Both the position numbers and the translations under genes were made by a program. The notes under the pieces are model-generated. The model was not told the DNA's origin, ran no database searches, and saw only the letters and a program-made list of their open reading frames with translations. From contig NZ_JAEMHW010000001.1 of NCBI RefSeq assembly GCF_016461705.1, forward strand, positions 310,001 through 374,000: 64,000 nt of DNA. The letters are read 5' to 3'. The DNA is from Streptococcus vicugnae. Lineage in GTDB: Bacteria; Bacillota; Bacilli; Lactobacillales; Streptococcaceae. Position 1 is the first letter of the stretch. Every line of letters starts with the position of its first letter. Shown here piece after piece: positions 17,627 to 28,856 of the stretch.

Positions 17627-18523
17627 CTAATATTCTTTCTCGTTGTAACCAAAGTCTGCGAGATCAAGTTTTTTATCACGCCAGTTTTTCTTAACTTTAA
17701 CCCATGTTTCAAGATAAACTTTATCACCAAGCATGATTTCAATATCACGGCGTGCCATTTTACCAATTTTCTTAAGCATAGCACCTTTTTTACCAATGAT
17801 AATTCCTTTTTGACTATCACGCTCAACCATGATTGTCGCACGAATGTGAACTTTGTCTGTTTCTGGGTCACGTTTCATTGAATCAACGATAACTGCAACA
17901 GAGTGAGGCACTTCTTGTTCAGTTAATTTTAGGATTTTTTCTCGAATCATTTCTGACACCAAGAAACGTTCTGGGTGGTCAGTGATTTGATCTTCTGGGA
18001 AATATTGGAAACCTTCTTCCAAGTTATCTTTTAAGATATTAAGAAGTGTTTCAACGTTATTTCCTTGAAGGGCTGAAATTGGCACAATTTCTTTGAAATC
18101 CATTTGGCTACGGAAATCATCAATTTGTTCCAAAAGTTGGTCTGGGTGCACTTTATCGATTTTATTGATAACCAAAATAACTGGAATGTTAGCTGCTTTC
18201 AAGCGTTCGATAATCATGTCGTCACCTTTACCACGTTTTTCGTCAGCTGGGACCATAAAAAGAACTGTCTCAACTTCACGAAGTGTGCTGTATGCTGACT
18301 CAACCATGAAATCACCAAGTGCTGTTTTTGGTTTGTGAATACCTGGTGTGTCAATAAAGACGATTTGTTCAGTATCTGTTGTATAGATACCCATAATTTT
18401 ATTACGAGTTGTTTGAGCTTTGTCACTCATAATTGCAATTTTTTGCCCCATCACGTGATTCAAAAATGTTGATTTACCAACGTTTGGGCGACCTAAAATC
18501 GCAACGAAACCTGATTTAAACAT
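17627..18523 (-). CDS. era: GTPase Era
   Basis: 298-residue essential GTPase that assists 16S rRNA maturation and 30S assembly. G1 is GRPNVGKST at residues 11-19, G3 DTPG near 58, G4 NKID near 120, and a C-terminal KH domain ([19 protein letters not shown]) binds the 16S 3' end. Length is normal. The last nine codons are duplicated 264 bp downstream. A GGACG-TTTAA-CGTCC hairpin lies in the short spacer after dgkA. Confidence 0.97.
   Translation of the reverse strand: MFKSGFVAILGRPNVGKSTFLNHVMGQKIAIMSDKAQTTRNKIMGIYTTDTEQIVFIDTPGIHKPKTALGDFMVESAYSTLREVETVLFMVPADEKRGKGDDMIIERLKAANIPVILVINKIDKVHPDQLLEQIDDFRSQMDFKEIVPISALQGNNVETLLNILKDNLEEGFQYFPEDQITDHPERFLVSEMIREKILKLTEQEVPHSVAVIVDSMKRDPETDKVHIRATIMVERDSQKGIIIGKKGAMLKKIGKMARRDIEIMLGDKVYLETWVKVKKNWRDKKLDLADFGYNEKEY
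17628..17656. repeat. 29-bp direct repeat, proximal copy (inside era)
   Basis: The in-gene partner of 17364-17392, covering the last Era codons and reaching into the TAG stop codon. Confidence 0.85.
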
Positions 18524-18533
18524 AAGATATAAA

Positions 18534-18548
18534 GGACGTTAAACGTCC
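18534..18548 (-). promoter_or_regulatory. Hairpin in the dgkA-era spacer
   Basis: GGACG-TTTAA-CGTCC on the minus strand, followed by TTTATATC, 11 bases before the era ATG. It may act as a weak attenuator or mRNA processing site. Confidence 0.35.
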
Positions 18549-18580
18549 CTACTCCTTTCAATTTCTCTATAAATATAGTG

Positions 18581-18991
18581 TTATCGACTCCCTAAAATCA
18601 TGGCAATAATCTTAGGTACAAAAATAATTAATCCAGTCACAATAGCGTAAGCAGAAACAACCAAAACGGCACCTGCTGCCATATCTTTAGCATTTTTAGC
18701 TAGCATTGAAAAGTGGTAATCACTAGCAAGGTCGACCACATTTTCAATAGCTGAATTAATCATTTCCAAAGTAATGACCAAAAAGATAGCTAAAAATAAG
18801 AATAGCCATTCCATCGCTGATATACGAAAGACAGCACCTGCTGCAGTTGCTAAAATAGCTGAAACCATGTGCTTACGCATATTTCTTTCTTCCTTGAATG
18901 CTGTAATAATTCCAGTAATGGCAAATTCCATACTAGAAACCAAGGTGCGATTTTTCCACTTTTTAGGCGAATTATTGTCTCTTAAGTCCAT
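18581..18991 (-). CDS. dgkA: Diacylglycerol/undecaprenol kinase
   Basis: 136-residue membrane kinase with three transmembrane helices after an amphipathic N-terminus. The family signature [13 protein letters not shown] is at about residues 77-89, with catalytic and metal-binding Glu and Asn residues, followed by [12 protein letters not shown]. Gram-positive members phosphorylate undecaprenol for cell-wall lipid recycling. Its start lies 20 bp inside the end of ybeY, typical of the ybeY-dgkA-era operon. Confidence 0.94.
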   Translation of the reverse strand: MDLRDNNSPKKWKNRTLVSSMEFAITGIITAFKEERNMRKHMVSAILATAAGAVFRISAMEWLFLFLAIFLVITLEMINSAIENVVDLASDYHFSMLAKNAKDMAAGAVLVVSAYAIVTGLIIFVPKIIAMILGSR

Positions 18992-19469
18992 AGGCAGTCA
19001 AAATATCTTCTTGTAAAGTAAACATTTCTTTTTCTTCTTCAGGGGTATAGTGGTCATATCCATTAATGTGTAAGAAACCATGTACCGCTAGGAATCCCAT
19101 CTCACGTTCAAAAGAATGACCATATTCTTCTGCTTGTTCGCGTGCTTTATCAACAGAAATAAAGAGCTCACCAATATATGCGTCAAATTCATCTAACATT
19201 TCTGCGAGCTCAGGATTTTCAGCTAAATCTTCTTCTGAGAATGTCAAATCTGATTCAGGTTTATACTCCAAACTGATAACATCTGTTGGACGATCTGTAT
19301 CACGATATTCTAAATTCAATTCGTGGCTACGTTCGTTTGTCACAAAAGTTACAGCCATTTCTTTATTTTCTTTACCAGTCTTTTCAGCTGCAAATTGCAA
19401 CAAATCCAAAGTTTGTTTTTTAATTTCTTCTGAAACTTGACCAGTTTCATCTATCATTTCAACGTACAT
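18972..19469 (-). CDS. ybeY: Endoribonuclease YbeY
   Basis: 165-residue metalloprotein for 16S rRNA 3' processing and 70S quality control. The zinc motif [11 protein letters not shown] (three histidines, near residues 129-139) is complete, and the beta-strand [14 protein letters not shown] is characteristic. It heads the conserved ybeY-dgkA-era operon. Start ATG has GAAAGAAG upstream. Confidence 0.96.
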   Translation of the reverse strand: MYVEMIDETGQVSEEIKKQTLDLLQFAAEKTGKENKEMAVTFVTNERSHELNLEYRDTDRPTDVISLEYKPESDLTFSEEDLAENPELAEMLDEFDAYIGELFISVDKAREQAEEYGHSFEREMGFLAVHGFLHINGYDHYTPEEEKEMFTLQEDILTAYGLKRQ

Positions 19470-19572
19470 ATTAATCTTCTTTCAACTCTAATTATATCAT
19501 TGACATTATACCATATTAACGATAACAGCGCCATTTTAGGCACTAAGAAAGTTTCTGGTCAATCCGTTTTGA

Positions 19573-19606
19573 AGTAAAAAAGAAGTAGCCAGGGACAGCT
19601 ACTTCT
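19573..19606 (-). terminator. Terminator after the alpha-amylase gene
   Basis: AGAAGTAGC / GCTACTTCT stem with an eight-base loop, followed on the minus strand by six T. Confidence 0.85.
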
Positions 19607-19653
19607 TTCTGGGAAAAGGAGTCAGAATGTGTAAAAAGTTAGTTAATAAATGA

Positions 19654-21927
<2,274 letters not shown>

Positions 21928-22050
21928 GAAATAAACAAAAAATAAAGCAGTATTATGCGTGAAACCTGTCCAATCAACAACATATACCTGCATGACTAAA
22001 AAGTATAGTTATCAAATAATTTTCTTATAGGCATACCTCCAATTTTTTGT

Positions 22051-22064
22051 TGCAATCGGTTGCA
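22051..22064. promoter_or_regulatory. cre/MalR-type operator just downstream of the amylase -10 box
   Basis: TGCAATCGGTTGCA fits TGNAANCGNWNNCA at every fixed position and is nearly palindromic (GCAA-N4-TTGC), the form shared by CcpA and MalR operators. It lies about +5 to +18 relative to the predicted transcription start. Confidence 0.7.
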
Positions 22065-22075
22065 TATTTGTCTAT

Positions 22076-22103
22076 ATTATAGCACATTTTTTTGGAAGCG
22101 CAA
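22076..22103 (-). promoter_or_regulatory. Amylase promoter
   Basis: On the minus strand -35 TTGCGC (22098-22103), a 16-bp spacer and a consensus -10 TATAAT (22076-22081). It leaves a leader of nearly 190 bases before the amylase ATG. The -35 overlaps a cre match. Confidence 0.7.
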
Positions 22104-22106
22104 CCA
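22093..22106. promoter_or_regulatory. cre site over the amylase -35 box
   Basis: TGGAAGCGCAACCA matches the cre consensus at all fixed positions and overlaps the -35 hexamer, a position expected for repression. Confidence 0.65.
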
Positions 22107-22164
22107 AAAATGGGAATTTTTTGACAATTTAATCAAAAAAATGACAAAAATACCATGAAACCTT

Positions 22165-22710
22165 TTATTTTAAATAGTTTACCTTTGTCATTTTAAAATG
22201 CTGACTACTTATCCATTGACCATTAAATTGTTTATCATTAGGAATCCGTTCCACCTCTGCCATTCCAATTTTTTCCAACACGCGTGCTGAAGCAGGATTT
22301 TGGACAGCACAAAAAGCATGAATTTCTTCAAAACCTAAAATATCAAAACAAAGTTTTAAAATCTCAGCACTCGCTTCAGTTGCAAAGCCACGTCCCCAAA
22401 ACTTTTTATTAATAATGTAGCCAATTTCTGCTTGTTTTCCATCTGACCAATTCATAAGATCAATCGTTCCGATAAACTCAGATGTATCTCTCAATTCTAT
22501 ACCATAACGACCAAGAGGACTTTTGAGATAAATTTCCTTAATCACTTTTTGAGTTTCCTCTATAGTCTGATTAGCTGGAAAATCCCATTTTGTATTTTCT
22601 TCATCAGATGTGTAAGCAAACATAGCTTTTGTATCAGCCATTGTCACCGGTCGCAATAACAACCGCTCAGTTTTTAACTCACTATGTTTCTTTAATTGTT
22701 CTTCTAGCAT
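22165..22710 (-). CDS. GNAT family acetyltransferase, RimJ/RimL-like
   Basis: 181 residues. The GNAT fold opens with the substrate-side motif LKTERLLLRPVTMAD. Acetyl-CoA binding shows in INKKFWGRGFATEA (about residues 106-119) and the C-terminal NPASARVLEKIGM motif. RimJ/RimL relatives acetylate protein N-termini or small molecules. The substrate here is unknown. It lies downstream of a small helical protein gene, separated by a terminator. Confidence 0.88.
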   Translation of the reverse strand: MLEEQLKKHSELKTERLLLRPVTMADTKAMFAYTSDEENTKWDFPANQTIEETQKVIKEIYLKSPLGRYGIELRDTSEFIGTIDLMNWSDGKQAEIGYIINKKFWGRGFATEASAEILKLCFDILGFEEIHAFCAVQNPASARVLEKIGMAEVERIPNDKQFNGQWISSQHFKMTKVNYLK

Positions 22711-22733
22711 CTTTTCTCCCTTAAACTCCTATC

Positions 22734-22758
22734 AAAAAAAAGCGACCTTAAAAAGGCC
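22734..22758 (-). terminator. Terminator after the small helical protein gene
   Basis: On the minus strand GGCCTT / AAGGTC stem (one G-U pair), followed by GC and seven T. Confidence 0.65.
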
Positions 22759-22761
22759 AAC

Positions 22762-22986
22762 TTACTTTTCTTGATTGTCTTTTTGGCTTACCATCTCTTC
22801 ATCAATGTGAACTATCAAATCTTGAAAATCACTGGCCAAGTGCTTTGCCTGATTTCCAAGATTCTTTAAAATGTCAGCATCAATATCTGAGTCTAAAGCT
22901 TTTAGATCTCCTTCAAGTCTTTGCGCTTGACTGGTTAACATCTCACTCATTTCAGTCAACTTCTTAAGTGAATCACGATCACACAT
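22762..22986 (-). CDS. Small helical protein, paralogue 1
   Basis: 74 residues, acidic and all helical, with heptad-like spacing (LTEMSEMLTSQAQRLEGDLKAL). It aligns along its whole length with the 74-residue protein encoded 210 bp upstream (shared LTE-S, SQA, LG-AK-LA-DFQ-L--H-D pattern). The start at 22986 has AGGAGGAG upstream, and a longer frame begins inside the leader. I do not recognise the family. No membrane segment or signal peptide is visible. Confidence 0.75.
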   Translation of the reverse strand: MCDRDSLKKLTEMSEMLTSQAQRLEGDLKALDSDIDADILKNLGNQAKHLASDFQDLIVHIDEEMVSQKDNQEK

Positions 22987-23195
22987 AAATCTCCTCCTAG
23001 TTGGTAATACATATAGCAGATATAATTTCTGAAAATATTTTGAAACTTCCAAGTACAATTACCATAATCTATTTTACCCTAAAAATTAGATTTTACTAGT
23101 ATTTTTAGTCATTATAGATTTTCTGTCCAAAAAGGGAAATTACTCTCATTTTTCACTTTTTCAACCCGTTTGACTTGTTGATAAGGCTAGTACCT

Positions 23196-23420
23196 TCACG
23201 CCTTAACTTTTGAATCCATGTGTATTAATAAAGATTGAAAATCATATGCTAAATCCTTAGCCTCTTCTCCAAGTTTGATAAAAAAATCAGATTCTGAATC
23301 AGATTCTAGATTTAATGATAATTTATCTATCATGTTTAACTTACGATTTAATTGATCTGCTTGACTTGCTAATTGAACACTCAATTCAGTTAAGCTATCG
23401 AGTACCTCACGATTATCCAT
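23196..23420 (-). CDS. Small helical protein, paralogue 2
   Basis: 74 residues (MDNREVLDSLTELSVQLASQ start), acidic, helical, paralogous to the next gene on the same strand. RBS GGAGG precedes the ATG. Both end in a block LG-x-x-AKDLAxDFQxLLxHxD, which may be an interaction surface. The function is unknown. Each gene has its own spacer and presumably its own promoter. Confidence 0.75.
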   Translation of the reverse strand: MDNREVLDSLTELSVQLASQADQLNRKLNMIDKLSLNLESDSESDFFIKLGEEAKDLAYDFQSLLIHMDSKVKA

Positions 23421-23546
23421 AAAAATCCTCCATTAGTACACTTATTTAATATAATTTTTCTTTTTCGGTGAAAATATCATGAAAAAAAATATACCTTATT
23501 TTACCTCAAAAAAACAGTCTAAACTAACATTCGCAAATATGAAAAT

Positions 23547-23571
23547 AAAAAAAGCCACACCTAAGTGCAGC
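23547..23571 (-). terminator. Terminator after phoH
   Basis: GCTGCAC / GTGTGGC stem on the minus strand (two G-U pairs), loop TTAG, followed by seven T. Confidence 0.8.
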
Positions 23572-23577
23572 TTGCAA

Positions 23578-24645
23578 TTATTTGTCATCTTTATCAGCAG
23601 CAGGTTGTCCAATGGTTTCATAGCTTGCAAAACCTGATTCTGTAGCTGATTCTACAATTTTTTCACATGATTGATGCCCCTGCTTTCTCTCTGCATCTTT
23701 CTCATAAGCGTTGATAATTTCAGCAACCACAGGGTGTCGAACCACATCGCTAGCTGAGAAATGCACGAAGTCAATCTGCTTGATATGTTTTAATTTTTCA
23801 GTAGCATCGATCAAACCAGATTTAACCTTCTTAGGCAAATCAATCTGGCTTGTATCACCATTAATAATCATTTTTGAGTTAAACCCAAGACGAGTCAAAA
23901 ACATCTTCATTTGCATAATAGTCGTATTTTGGGCTTCATCCAGAATCACAAATGCATCATCCAATGTTCGACCACGCATATAAGCCAGCGGTGCAATTTC
24001 AATAATATCACGTTCCATTAATCGTGCGGTTTGCTCTTTTCCTAAAATTTGATAAAGTGCATCATAAACAGGACGAAGATATGGATCAACTTTTTCTTTT
24101 AAGTCACCTGGTAAAAATCCAAGACTCTCACCTGCTTCAACTGCTGGACGTGTTAGAATTATACGTTTAACTTGTCCACGCTTTAAAGCTGTCACAGCTA
24201 AAGTGACTGCTAAGAAAGTTTTCCCTGTACCTGCAGGACCAATTCCAAAAACAACGTCATGTGATTTAACACTATCAGCATAAACTTTTTGTCCAAGGGT
24301 TTTAACACGAATCGGTTTTCCAGAATTATCCTTGATAATTTCTTCTTCATAAAGGGCAACAAATTTGTCAATAGAGCCATTTTGTGCCATAGAAAGAGCC
24401 GTTACTACGTCAGAAGTATTCACTAACATCCCACGAGAAACCAAAACTAATAATGCTTGAATGGTCACACGCGCCAACTCGACACTTTCCTTGTCATCTC
24501 CTAGAATCTGCACACGCTCTGTGCGGGCATGAATAATAACCCCAAGATTGTCTTCAATCAATTTCAAATGGCGCTCATTTGAACCAAACAGCGCTAGCAC
24601 ATCATCAGGATGATTTAAAGTAATTTCAACAGAATGCTCTTGCAA
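23578..24645 (-). CDS. phoH: PhoH-like ATPase
   Basis: 355-residue cytosolic ATPase of the PhoH family. An N-terminal KH-like region precedes the Walker A GIGPAGTGKTFLA (about residues 132-144), Walker B VILDEAQN, and sensor GDTSQIDLP. Members are proposed RNA helicases/nucleases with ybeY-linked roles, and phoH is normally near ybeY. It starts with TTG at 24645, preceded by AGAGGGA. No upstream ATG fits. The C-terminal 35 residues are polar and poorly conserved in type. Confidence 0.93.
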   Translation of the reverse strand: MQEHSVEITLNHPDDVLALFGSNERHLKLIEDNLGVIIHARTERVQILGDDKESVELARVTIQALLVLVSRGMLVNTSDVVTALSMAQNGSIDKFVALYEEEIIKDNSGKPIRVKTLGQKVYADSVKSHDVVFGIGPAGTGKTFLAVTLAVTALKRGQVKRIILTRPAVEAGESLGFLPGDLKEKVDPYLRPVYDALYQILGKEQTARLMERDIIEIAPLAYMRGRTLDDAFVILDEAQNTTIMQMKMFLTRLGFNSKMIINGDTSQIDLPKKVKSGLIDATEKLKHIKQIDFVHFSASDVVRHPVVAEIINAYEKDAERKQGHQSCEKIVESATESGFASYETIGQPAADKDDK

Positions 24646-24696
24646 ATAGAGTCCCTCTTTCTTTTGTGTTTGATAAGCCTATTATAGCTTATTTAA

Positions 24697-24724
24697 AACA
24701 AAAAATCACGGCTTACCGTGATTT
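24697..24724 (-). terminator. Terminator after the YozE-like gene
   Basis: AAATCACGG / CCGTGATTT stem, loop of four, followed on the minus strand by a T run. Confidence 0.85.
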
Positions 24725-24749
24725 CGTTTTTATTTAAAGTTAGCTTATC

Positions 24750-24965
24750 TTAATACGCTAGGTAATCTTCCCAAATCTTATCAAATTCACTCAGGTTGAA
24801 AGCAAAAACAGCCTCATCTTCTAGATAACGACTTATTGTTTCAAAATCATCTGTATGCTTTGGAAACATAGTATCTTCAAAAACAAGGTCAGCCAAAATT
24901 GCGACCGGCTCATGACTTTTGGGATTGCGCTGCGTCATTAACCAAGTATAAAATGACTTTCTCAT
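24750..24965 (-). CDS. YozE/UPF0346 family protein
   Basis: 71-residue soluble protein of the UPF0346 family ([11 protein letters not shown], then [16 protein letters not shown]). Its function is unknown. The start is placed at 24965 because this ATG overlaps the msrA stop in ATGA and gives the family N-terminus. A second in-frame ATG lies two codons upstream. It is co-transcribed with msrA. Confidence 0.88.
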   Translation of the reverse strand: MRKSFYTWLMTQRNPKSHEPVAILADLVFEDTMFPKHTDDFETISRYLEDEAVFAFNLSEFDKIWEDYLAY

Positions 24966-25471
24966 TGCCAATTCTCCTCTAAAAACACATGTCTAATTGC
25001 ACTGCTTTTGGCATAATGTTCAGGATTTTTCTTATAGAATCCTTGGTGGTAATCCTCTGCCAAATAAAATGGCTGCACCGGTTCAATAGCTGTTACAATT
25101 GGTTCTTTGAAACGTCCAGAAGCCTGCAAAGCAGCTTTAGATGCTTCAGCAATTTCTTTTTGAGACTCGTTACTATAGAAAATAACCGGGCGGTAGTTAT
25201 CTCCACAATCCTCAAATTGACCAAAAGCATCTGTTGGATCAGTCTGTGCCCAATAAATCTCTACTAAATCAGCATAAGAGATCTTGCTCTCATCAAAAAT
25301 AATTTCAACAGCCTCTGTATGACCAGTTTCATGTGCCTTGACCTGTTCATAGGTAGGATTTTCAACATGTCCTCCAGTATAACCAGAACGAACTGATAAA
25401 ATTCCATCTTGTTCTTCAAATGGCTGTACCATGCACCAGAAACAACCACCTGCAAAAATCGCACGTTCCAT
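24962..25471 (-). CDS. msrA: Peptide methionine sulfoxide reductase MsrA
   Basis: 169 residues. It reduces methionine-S-sulfoxide in proteins. The catalytic motif GGCFWC is at about residues 8-13, with later conserved [15 protein letters not shown] and [12 protein letters not shown]. The start at 25471 has TTGGAGG upstream, and the longer frame runs through the promoter. It overlaps the YozE-like gene by four bases. Its promoter is flanked by a palindromic motif found twice upstream, suggesting control by an unidentified repressor. Confidence 0.96.
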   Translation of the reverse strand: MERAIFAGGCFWCMVQPFEEQDGILSVRSGYTGGHVENPTYEQVKAHETGHTEAVEIIFDESKISYADLVEIYWAQTDPTDAFGQFEDCGDNYRPVIFYSNESQKEIAEASKAALQASGRFKEPIVTAIEPVQPFYLAEDYHQGFYKKNPEHYAKSSAIRHVFLEENWQ

Positions 25472-25499
25472 TCTATAACCTCCAAAATATAGTGAGTCT

Positions 25500-25508
25500 A
25501 TTATATCA
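25500..25508 (-). promoter_or_regulatory. Extended -10 promoter of msrA
   Basis: TGATATAAT on the minus strand, 29 bp upstream of the ATG. The -35 region is occupied by a palindrome and has no consensus hexamer. Confidence 0.6.
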
Positions 25509-25512
25509 AAAA

Positions 25513-25529
25513 AATATCCAGTGGATATT
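25513..25529. promoter_or_regulatory. Palindrome over the msrA -35 region
   Basis: AATATCCAGTGGATATT, an exact 8-1-8 palindrome. Its core TATCC-N3-GGATA recurs at 25563-25575. Confidence 0.5.
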
Positions 25530-25562
25530 ATTTTCACGAGCCCAAAAACTAAAAAGCGAATC

Positions 25563-25575
25563 TATCCTATGGATA
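25563..25575. promoter_or_regulatory. Second TATCC-N3-GGATA palindrome upstream of msrA
   Basis: TATCCTATGGATA, centred 48 bp upstream of the first palindrome centre. It lies in the spacer after cvfB. Confidence 0.45.
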
Positions 25576-25638
25576 CTTTTAAACTGAAATGAAAAAGACT
25601 ACGACTAATTAAAAAACTAAATCGCAATCTTTTTACCA

Positions 25639-26505
25639 TTAATCTTCGTTTTCAATCAATTCTGTACCAAATTGGTCTTGTTTGACTTTGCGAGCTTTCA
25701 TTAAACCACCAAGAGCTTTTTTAAATTGCCCTTTAGAGATACCAAACGTTGCTTTGATATCAGCTGGAGATGATTTATCGTTCAATGTCATAAAGCCACC
25801 ATTTGATTGTAAATAAGTCAAAATCATTTGTGAGTCATTTTCAAGCATTTCAAATGAACGTGGTTTTAATGACAAATTAAGCGTACGGTCAACCTCACGG
25901 AAGCCAATAACACGTGCTGTCACCTCTTCACCAAGACGTGGTTCTGCATAACGTTCACTAGGGTGAATAAAACCAAGCATGTTGTTATCTGGCAAGTAAA
26001 CAAATGTTCCAGATAATTTCAAACGGTAAACAATGGCACGCAATTTTTCATTTTGCATGTTATTGTAAGCTGGTCCAGCCATTTTTTGGAAAACTTCAGG
26101 TTGCGCTGGAATTGCCCAGATACGGTCTTTTTTATCCACGTCAAGGTGAACATAAAGTTTATCACCTTTTTTAGGCCAAAGTTCTTTCATATCAGGCAAG
26201 ACATCAAGTGAGACAACAAATTGTTTGTCAGCAAGTCCTGTATCCAAAAAGACACCCAAATCGCGGCGAACTTCTGTGACAACACCCCAACCGTAGCTAG
26301 TACGAGTTGTGGCAACTTCTGCTGTTGTCATACGAGCTTTTTGATGCATATCAGTGTAGACAAATCCTTTGACCATGTCACCAATCTTGTGCTCACCCTC
26401 AGCCTTGTCTAACATGAAAGTCACGCCATCTTTTTGTACAAAATACGCTTTCGCATTTTCGTCAATCACAAGTCCTGTGATGACAGTGGCAAGTAAATTA
26501 TTCAT
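25639..26505 (-). CDS. cvfB: CvfB-family S1-domain RNA-binding regulator
   Basis: 288 residues with three S1-like OB domains (about residues 5-60, 70-130, 145-215) and a C-terminal winged helix (SSPADIKATFGISKGQFKKALGGL). Staphylococcal CvfB is an RNA-binding virulence regulator, and streptococcal CvfB affects mRNA stability. It lies 59 bp downstream of frr, with a GC-rich hairpin directly before its RBS, so its expression relative to frr may be set by attenuation. Confidence 0.92.
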   Translation of the reverse strand: MNNLLATVITGLVIDENAKAYFVQKDGVTFMLDKAEGEHKIGDMVKGFVYTDMHQKARMTTAEVATTRTSYGWGVVTEVRRDLGVFLDTGLADKQFVVSLDVLPDMKELWPKKGDKLYVHLDVDKKDRIWAIPAQPEVFQKMAGPAYNNMQNEKLRAIVYRLKLSGTFVYLPDNNMLGFIHPSERYAEPRLGEEVTARVIGFREVDRTLNLSLKPRSFEMLENDSQMILTYLQSNGGFMTLNDKSSPADIKATFGISKGQFKKALGGLMKARKVKQDQFGTELIENED

Positions 26506-26524
26506 TTATTCTTCCTTTATAAAA

Positions 26525-26545
26525 GGGGGTGGAAAGTCCACCCCC
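26525..26545 (-). terminator. GC-rich hairpin between frr and cvfB
   Basis: GGGGGTGGA / TCCACCCCC with a three-base loop, then only four T on the minus strand. It lies 20 bases before the cvfB start, so it may be a partial terminator or protect the downstream message. Confidence 0.65.
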
Positions 26546-26564
26546 TAACCTTTTTTCTTATTAA

Positions 26565-27122
26565 TTAGACTTCAAGCAATTCTTTTTCTTTGTTTGCTGT
26601 CATAGTGTCGATATGTTTAACAGCTTCATCAGTTGCTTTTTGAATGTCTTTTTCAAGAACTTTCAATTCGTCTTCAGTGATTTCTTTAGCTTTTTCTTGT
26701 TTTTTAGCTTCGTCCATAGCATCACGACGGATGTTACGGATAGCAACTTTAGCATTTTCACCGACTTTTTTAACGTCTTTAGCAAGTGCTTTACGAGTTT
26801 CTTCTGTAAGGGCAGGAATAACCAAACGGATTACTGAACCGTCATTAGCAGGGTTAATACCAAGGTCTGAAGCGTTGATTGCGTGTTCGATATCTTTCAA
26901 TGATGATTTATCAAATGGAGAAATCAAAAGAACACGTGCTTCTGGAACTGTGATAGAAGCCAATTGGTTAAGTGGTGTCATTGCACCGTAGTATTCAACT
27001 TGGATACGGTCCAAAAGAGATGCATTTGCACGACCAGCACGAATTGAAGCAAATTCGCGTGCTAATGAGCTGTGTGATTGTTCAAAGCGTTCTTTAGCTT
27101 TTTCGATAATAGCATTAGCCAT
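26565..27122 (-). CDS. frr: Ribosome recycling factor
   Basis: 185 residues, full length. With EF-G it splits post-termination ribosomes. The first helix, the hinge ([22 protein letters not shown]) and the C-terminal helical domain ([13 protein letters not shown]) are all present. It is 52 bp downstream of pyrH, the standard pyrH-frr operon. Confidence 0.98.
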   Translation of the reverse strand: MANAIIEKAKERFEQSHSSLAREFASIRAGRANASLLDRIQVEYYGAMTPLNQLASITVPEARVLLISPFDKSSLKDIEHAINASDLGINPANDGSVIRLVIPALTEETRKALAKDVKKVGENAKVAIRNIRRDAMDEAKKQEKAKEITEDELKVLEKDIQKATDEAVKHIDTMTANKEKELLEV

Positions 27123-27174
27123 AAATAGTATTAGTCCTCATTTCTTGTTTTTTGGGAAATAGCAGAGCTGACAA

Positions 27175-27912
27175 TTATTTGTCGTGGTGTTCAGCTTTAT
27201 TTGAAACGGTTGTACCGATAGCTTCACCAAAGACAACACGTTTAATATTACCAGCTTGGTTCATGTTAAAGACAACCAAGTCAATATCGTTGTCCATTGA
27301 AAGTGTTGATGCAGTTGCGTCCATGATTTTAAGACCACGTTTAATCACTTCACCGTGTGTCAATTCATCAAATTTGACAGCATTAGCATCTTTCTTAGGA
27401 TCGGCGTTGTAAACACCGTCAACACCATTTTTAGCCATCAAGATAGCTTCAGCGTCGATTTCAGCGGCACGAAGAGCAGCTGTTGTATCAGTTGAGAAGT
27501 AAGGTGAGCCGATACCAGCAGCAAAAATCACGATGCGATTTTTTTCAAGGTGACGAAGCGCACGACCACGGATGTATGGTTCAGCAACGTTTTGCATTGG
27601 GATTGAGGTTTGAACACGTGTATCAACACCATTTTGTTGAAGGCTATCAGCCATAACAAGAGCGTTCATAACTGTTCCAAGCATACCTGTGTAGTCAGCT
27701 TGAACACGGTCCATACCAGCTGCAGCAGCTGGTTCACCACGCCAAAGGTTTCCACCACCAATAACCAAAGCAATTTCTACACCTGAACTATGTACTTCAG
27801 CAATTTCTTTTGCGATAGTTTTAACAGTTTCAATGTCGATTCCGACACCTTTTTCACCAGCTAACGCTTCACCAGATAATTTAATTAAAATACGTTTATA
27901 CTTAGGTTCCAC
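27175..27912 (-). CDS. pyrH: UMP kinase
   Basis: 245 residues of the amino-acid-kinase fold, phosphorylating UMP to UDP. It has KLSGEAL near the N-terminus, [23 protein letters not shown] (UMP and GTP-linked allosteric loop) and YNADPKKD near the C-terminus. The start codon is GTG at 27912 with AAGGAG upstream. It is followed by frr. Confidence 0.97.
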   Translation of the reverse strand: MEPKYKRILIKLSGEALAGEKGVGIDIETVKTIAKEIAEVHSSGVEIALVIGGGNLWRGEPAAAAGMDRVQADYTGMLGTVMNALVMADSLQQNGVDTRVQTSIPMQNVAEPYIRGRALRHLEKNRIVIFAAGIGSPYFSTDTTAALRAAEIDAEAILMAKNGVDGVYNADPKKDANAVKFDELTHGEVIKRGLKIMDATASTLSMDNDIDLVVFNMNQAGNIKRVVFGEAIGTTVSNKAEHHDK

Positions 27913-28074
27913 TTCAAGTTACTCCTTTTTTTATCTTTATTATTTTAACATAATTTGCCTATTTTACCTAGCAAAATTCGTTGAATTTTGAAAGATTAAA
28001 AACAGATCAACTATGTGATTCAAACAGATAAATCATTTCCCTTTTCATTTCATTAGAAAGATCACACAGCCCAT

Positions 28075-28102
28075 AAAAAAATCCGTTTCAAAGAAACGGA
28101 TT
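28075..28102 (-). terminator. Terminator after rplA
   Basis: AATCCGTTTC / GAAACGGATT, three-base loop, followed on the minus strand by seven T. It separates the rplK-rplA operon from pyrH. Confidence 0.92.
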
Positions 28103-28119
28103 CTTCATTAATGTATCAA

Positions 28120-28809
28120 TTAGAATGAGCTTGGATCTACTTTGATACCTACACCTTGTGTAGTAGTGATTGACAAGTTAGTCATGTAAGTACCTTTAGC
28201 AGTAGCAGGTTTTGATTTAACCATAACTTCGTGGATAGCTTTGAAGTTTTCAACCAATTTGTCTGCGTCAAATGATACTTTACCGATGATAGCTTGTACG
28301 TTACCTGCTTTATCAGCACGGTAAGTGATTTTACCACCTTTAGATTCTTCAACTGCTTTAGCAACGTCCATAGTTACTGTACCAGTTTTAGGGTTTGGCA
28401 TAAGGTTACGAGGTCCAAGGACACGTCCAAGACGTCCAACGATAGCCATCATGTCTGGTGTAGCGATAACTACGTCAAAGTCAAGCCAACCGTCGTTGAT
28501 TTTAGCAACAAGATCGTCTTCACCAACGAAGTCTGCACCAGCAGCTTTAGCTTCTTCAGCTTTAGCACCACGTGCAAAAACAAGAACACGTTGTGTTTTA
28601 CCAGTACCGTTTGGCAATACCATTGCACCACGGATTTGTTGGTCTGCTTTACGAACGTCAATGTTAAGTTTGTATGCAACTTCTACAGATGCATCAAATT
28701 TTGCGAAGTTAGTTTCTTTTGCAAGAGCTACAGCTTCTTCTACGCTGTAAGCTTTTGTGCTGTCGATTTTTTCAAGTGCAGCACGCATTTGTTTGCTTTT
28801 TTTAGCCAT
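28120..28809 (-). CDS. rplA: 50S ribosomal protein L1
   Basis: 229 residues, full length. It forms the L1 stalk of the 50S subunit by binding 23S rRNA near the E site, and is a translational repressor of its own operon in many bacteria. Conserved [19 protein letters not shown] and [15 protein letters not shown] are present. It is downstream of rplK across a 155-bp spacer that can fold. Confidence 0.98.
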   Translation of the reverse strand: MAKKSKQMRAALEKIDSTKAYSVEEAVALAKETNFAKFDASVEVAYKLNIDVRKADQQIRGAMVLPNGTGKTQRVLVFARGAKAEEAKAAGADFVGEDDLVAKINDGWLDFDVVIATPDMMAIVGRLGRVLGPRNLMPNPKTGTVTMDVAKAVEESKGGKITYRADKAGNVQAIIGKVSFDADKLVENFKAIHEVMVKSKPATAKGTYMTNLSITTTQGVGIKVDPSSF

Positions 28810-28856
28810 TTAAAATTCTCCTTGTAATGTGGTCATATCGATTTGATTTAAAATCT

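Noticed and set aside
21996..22034. Twelve-codon ORF (MPIRKLFDNYTF) in the amylase leader
   Set aside because: Although GGAGG precedes the ATG, only one base separates them, too close for efficient initiation; no other support.
28294..28827. Long plus-strand open frames (177 and 141 codons) opposite rplA
   Set aside because: They are antisense to a highly conserved, codon-biased ribosomal gene, lack ribosome binding sites and have implausible composition (Ser/Thr/Phe-rich).
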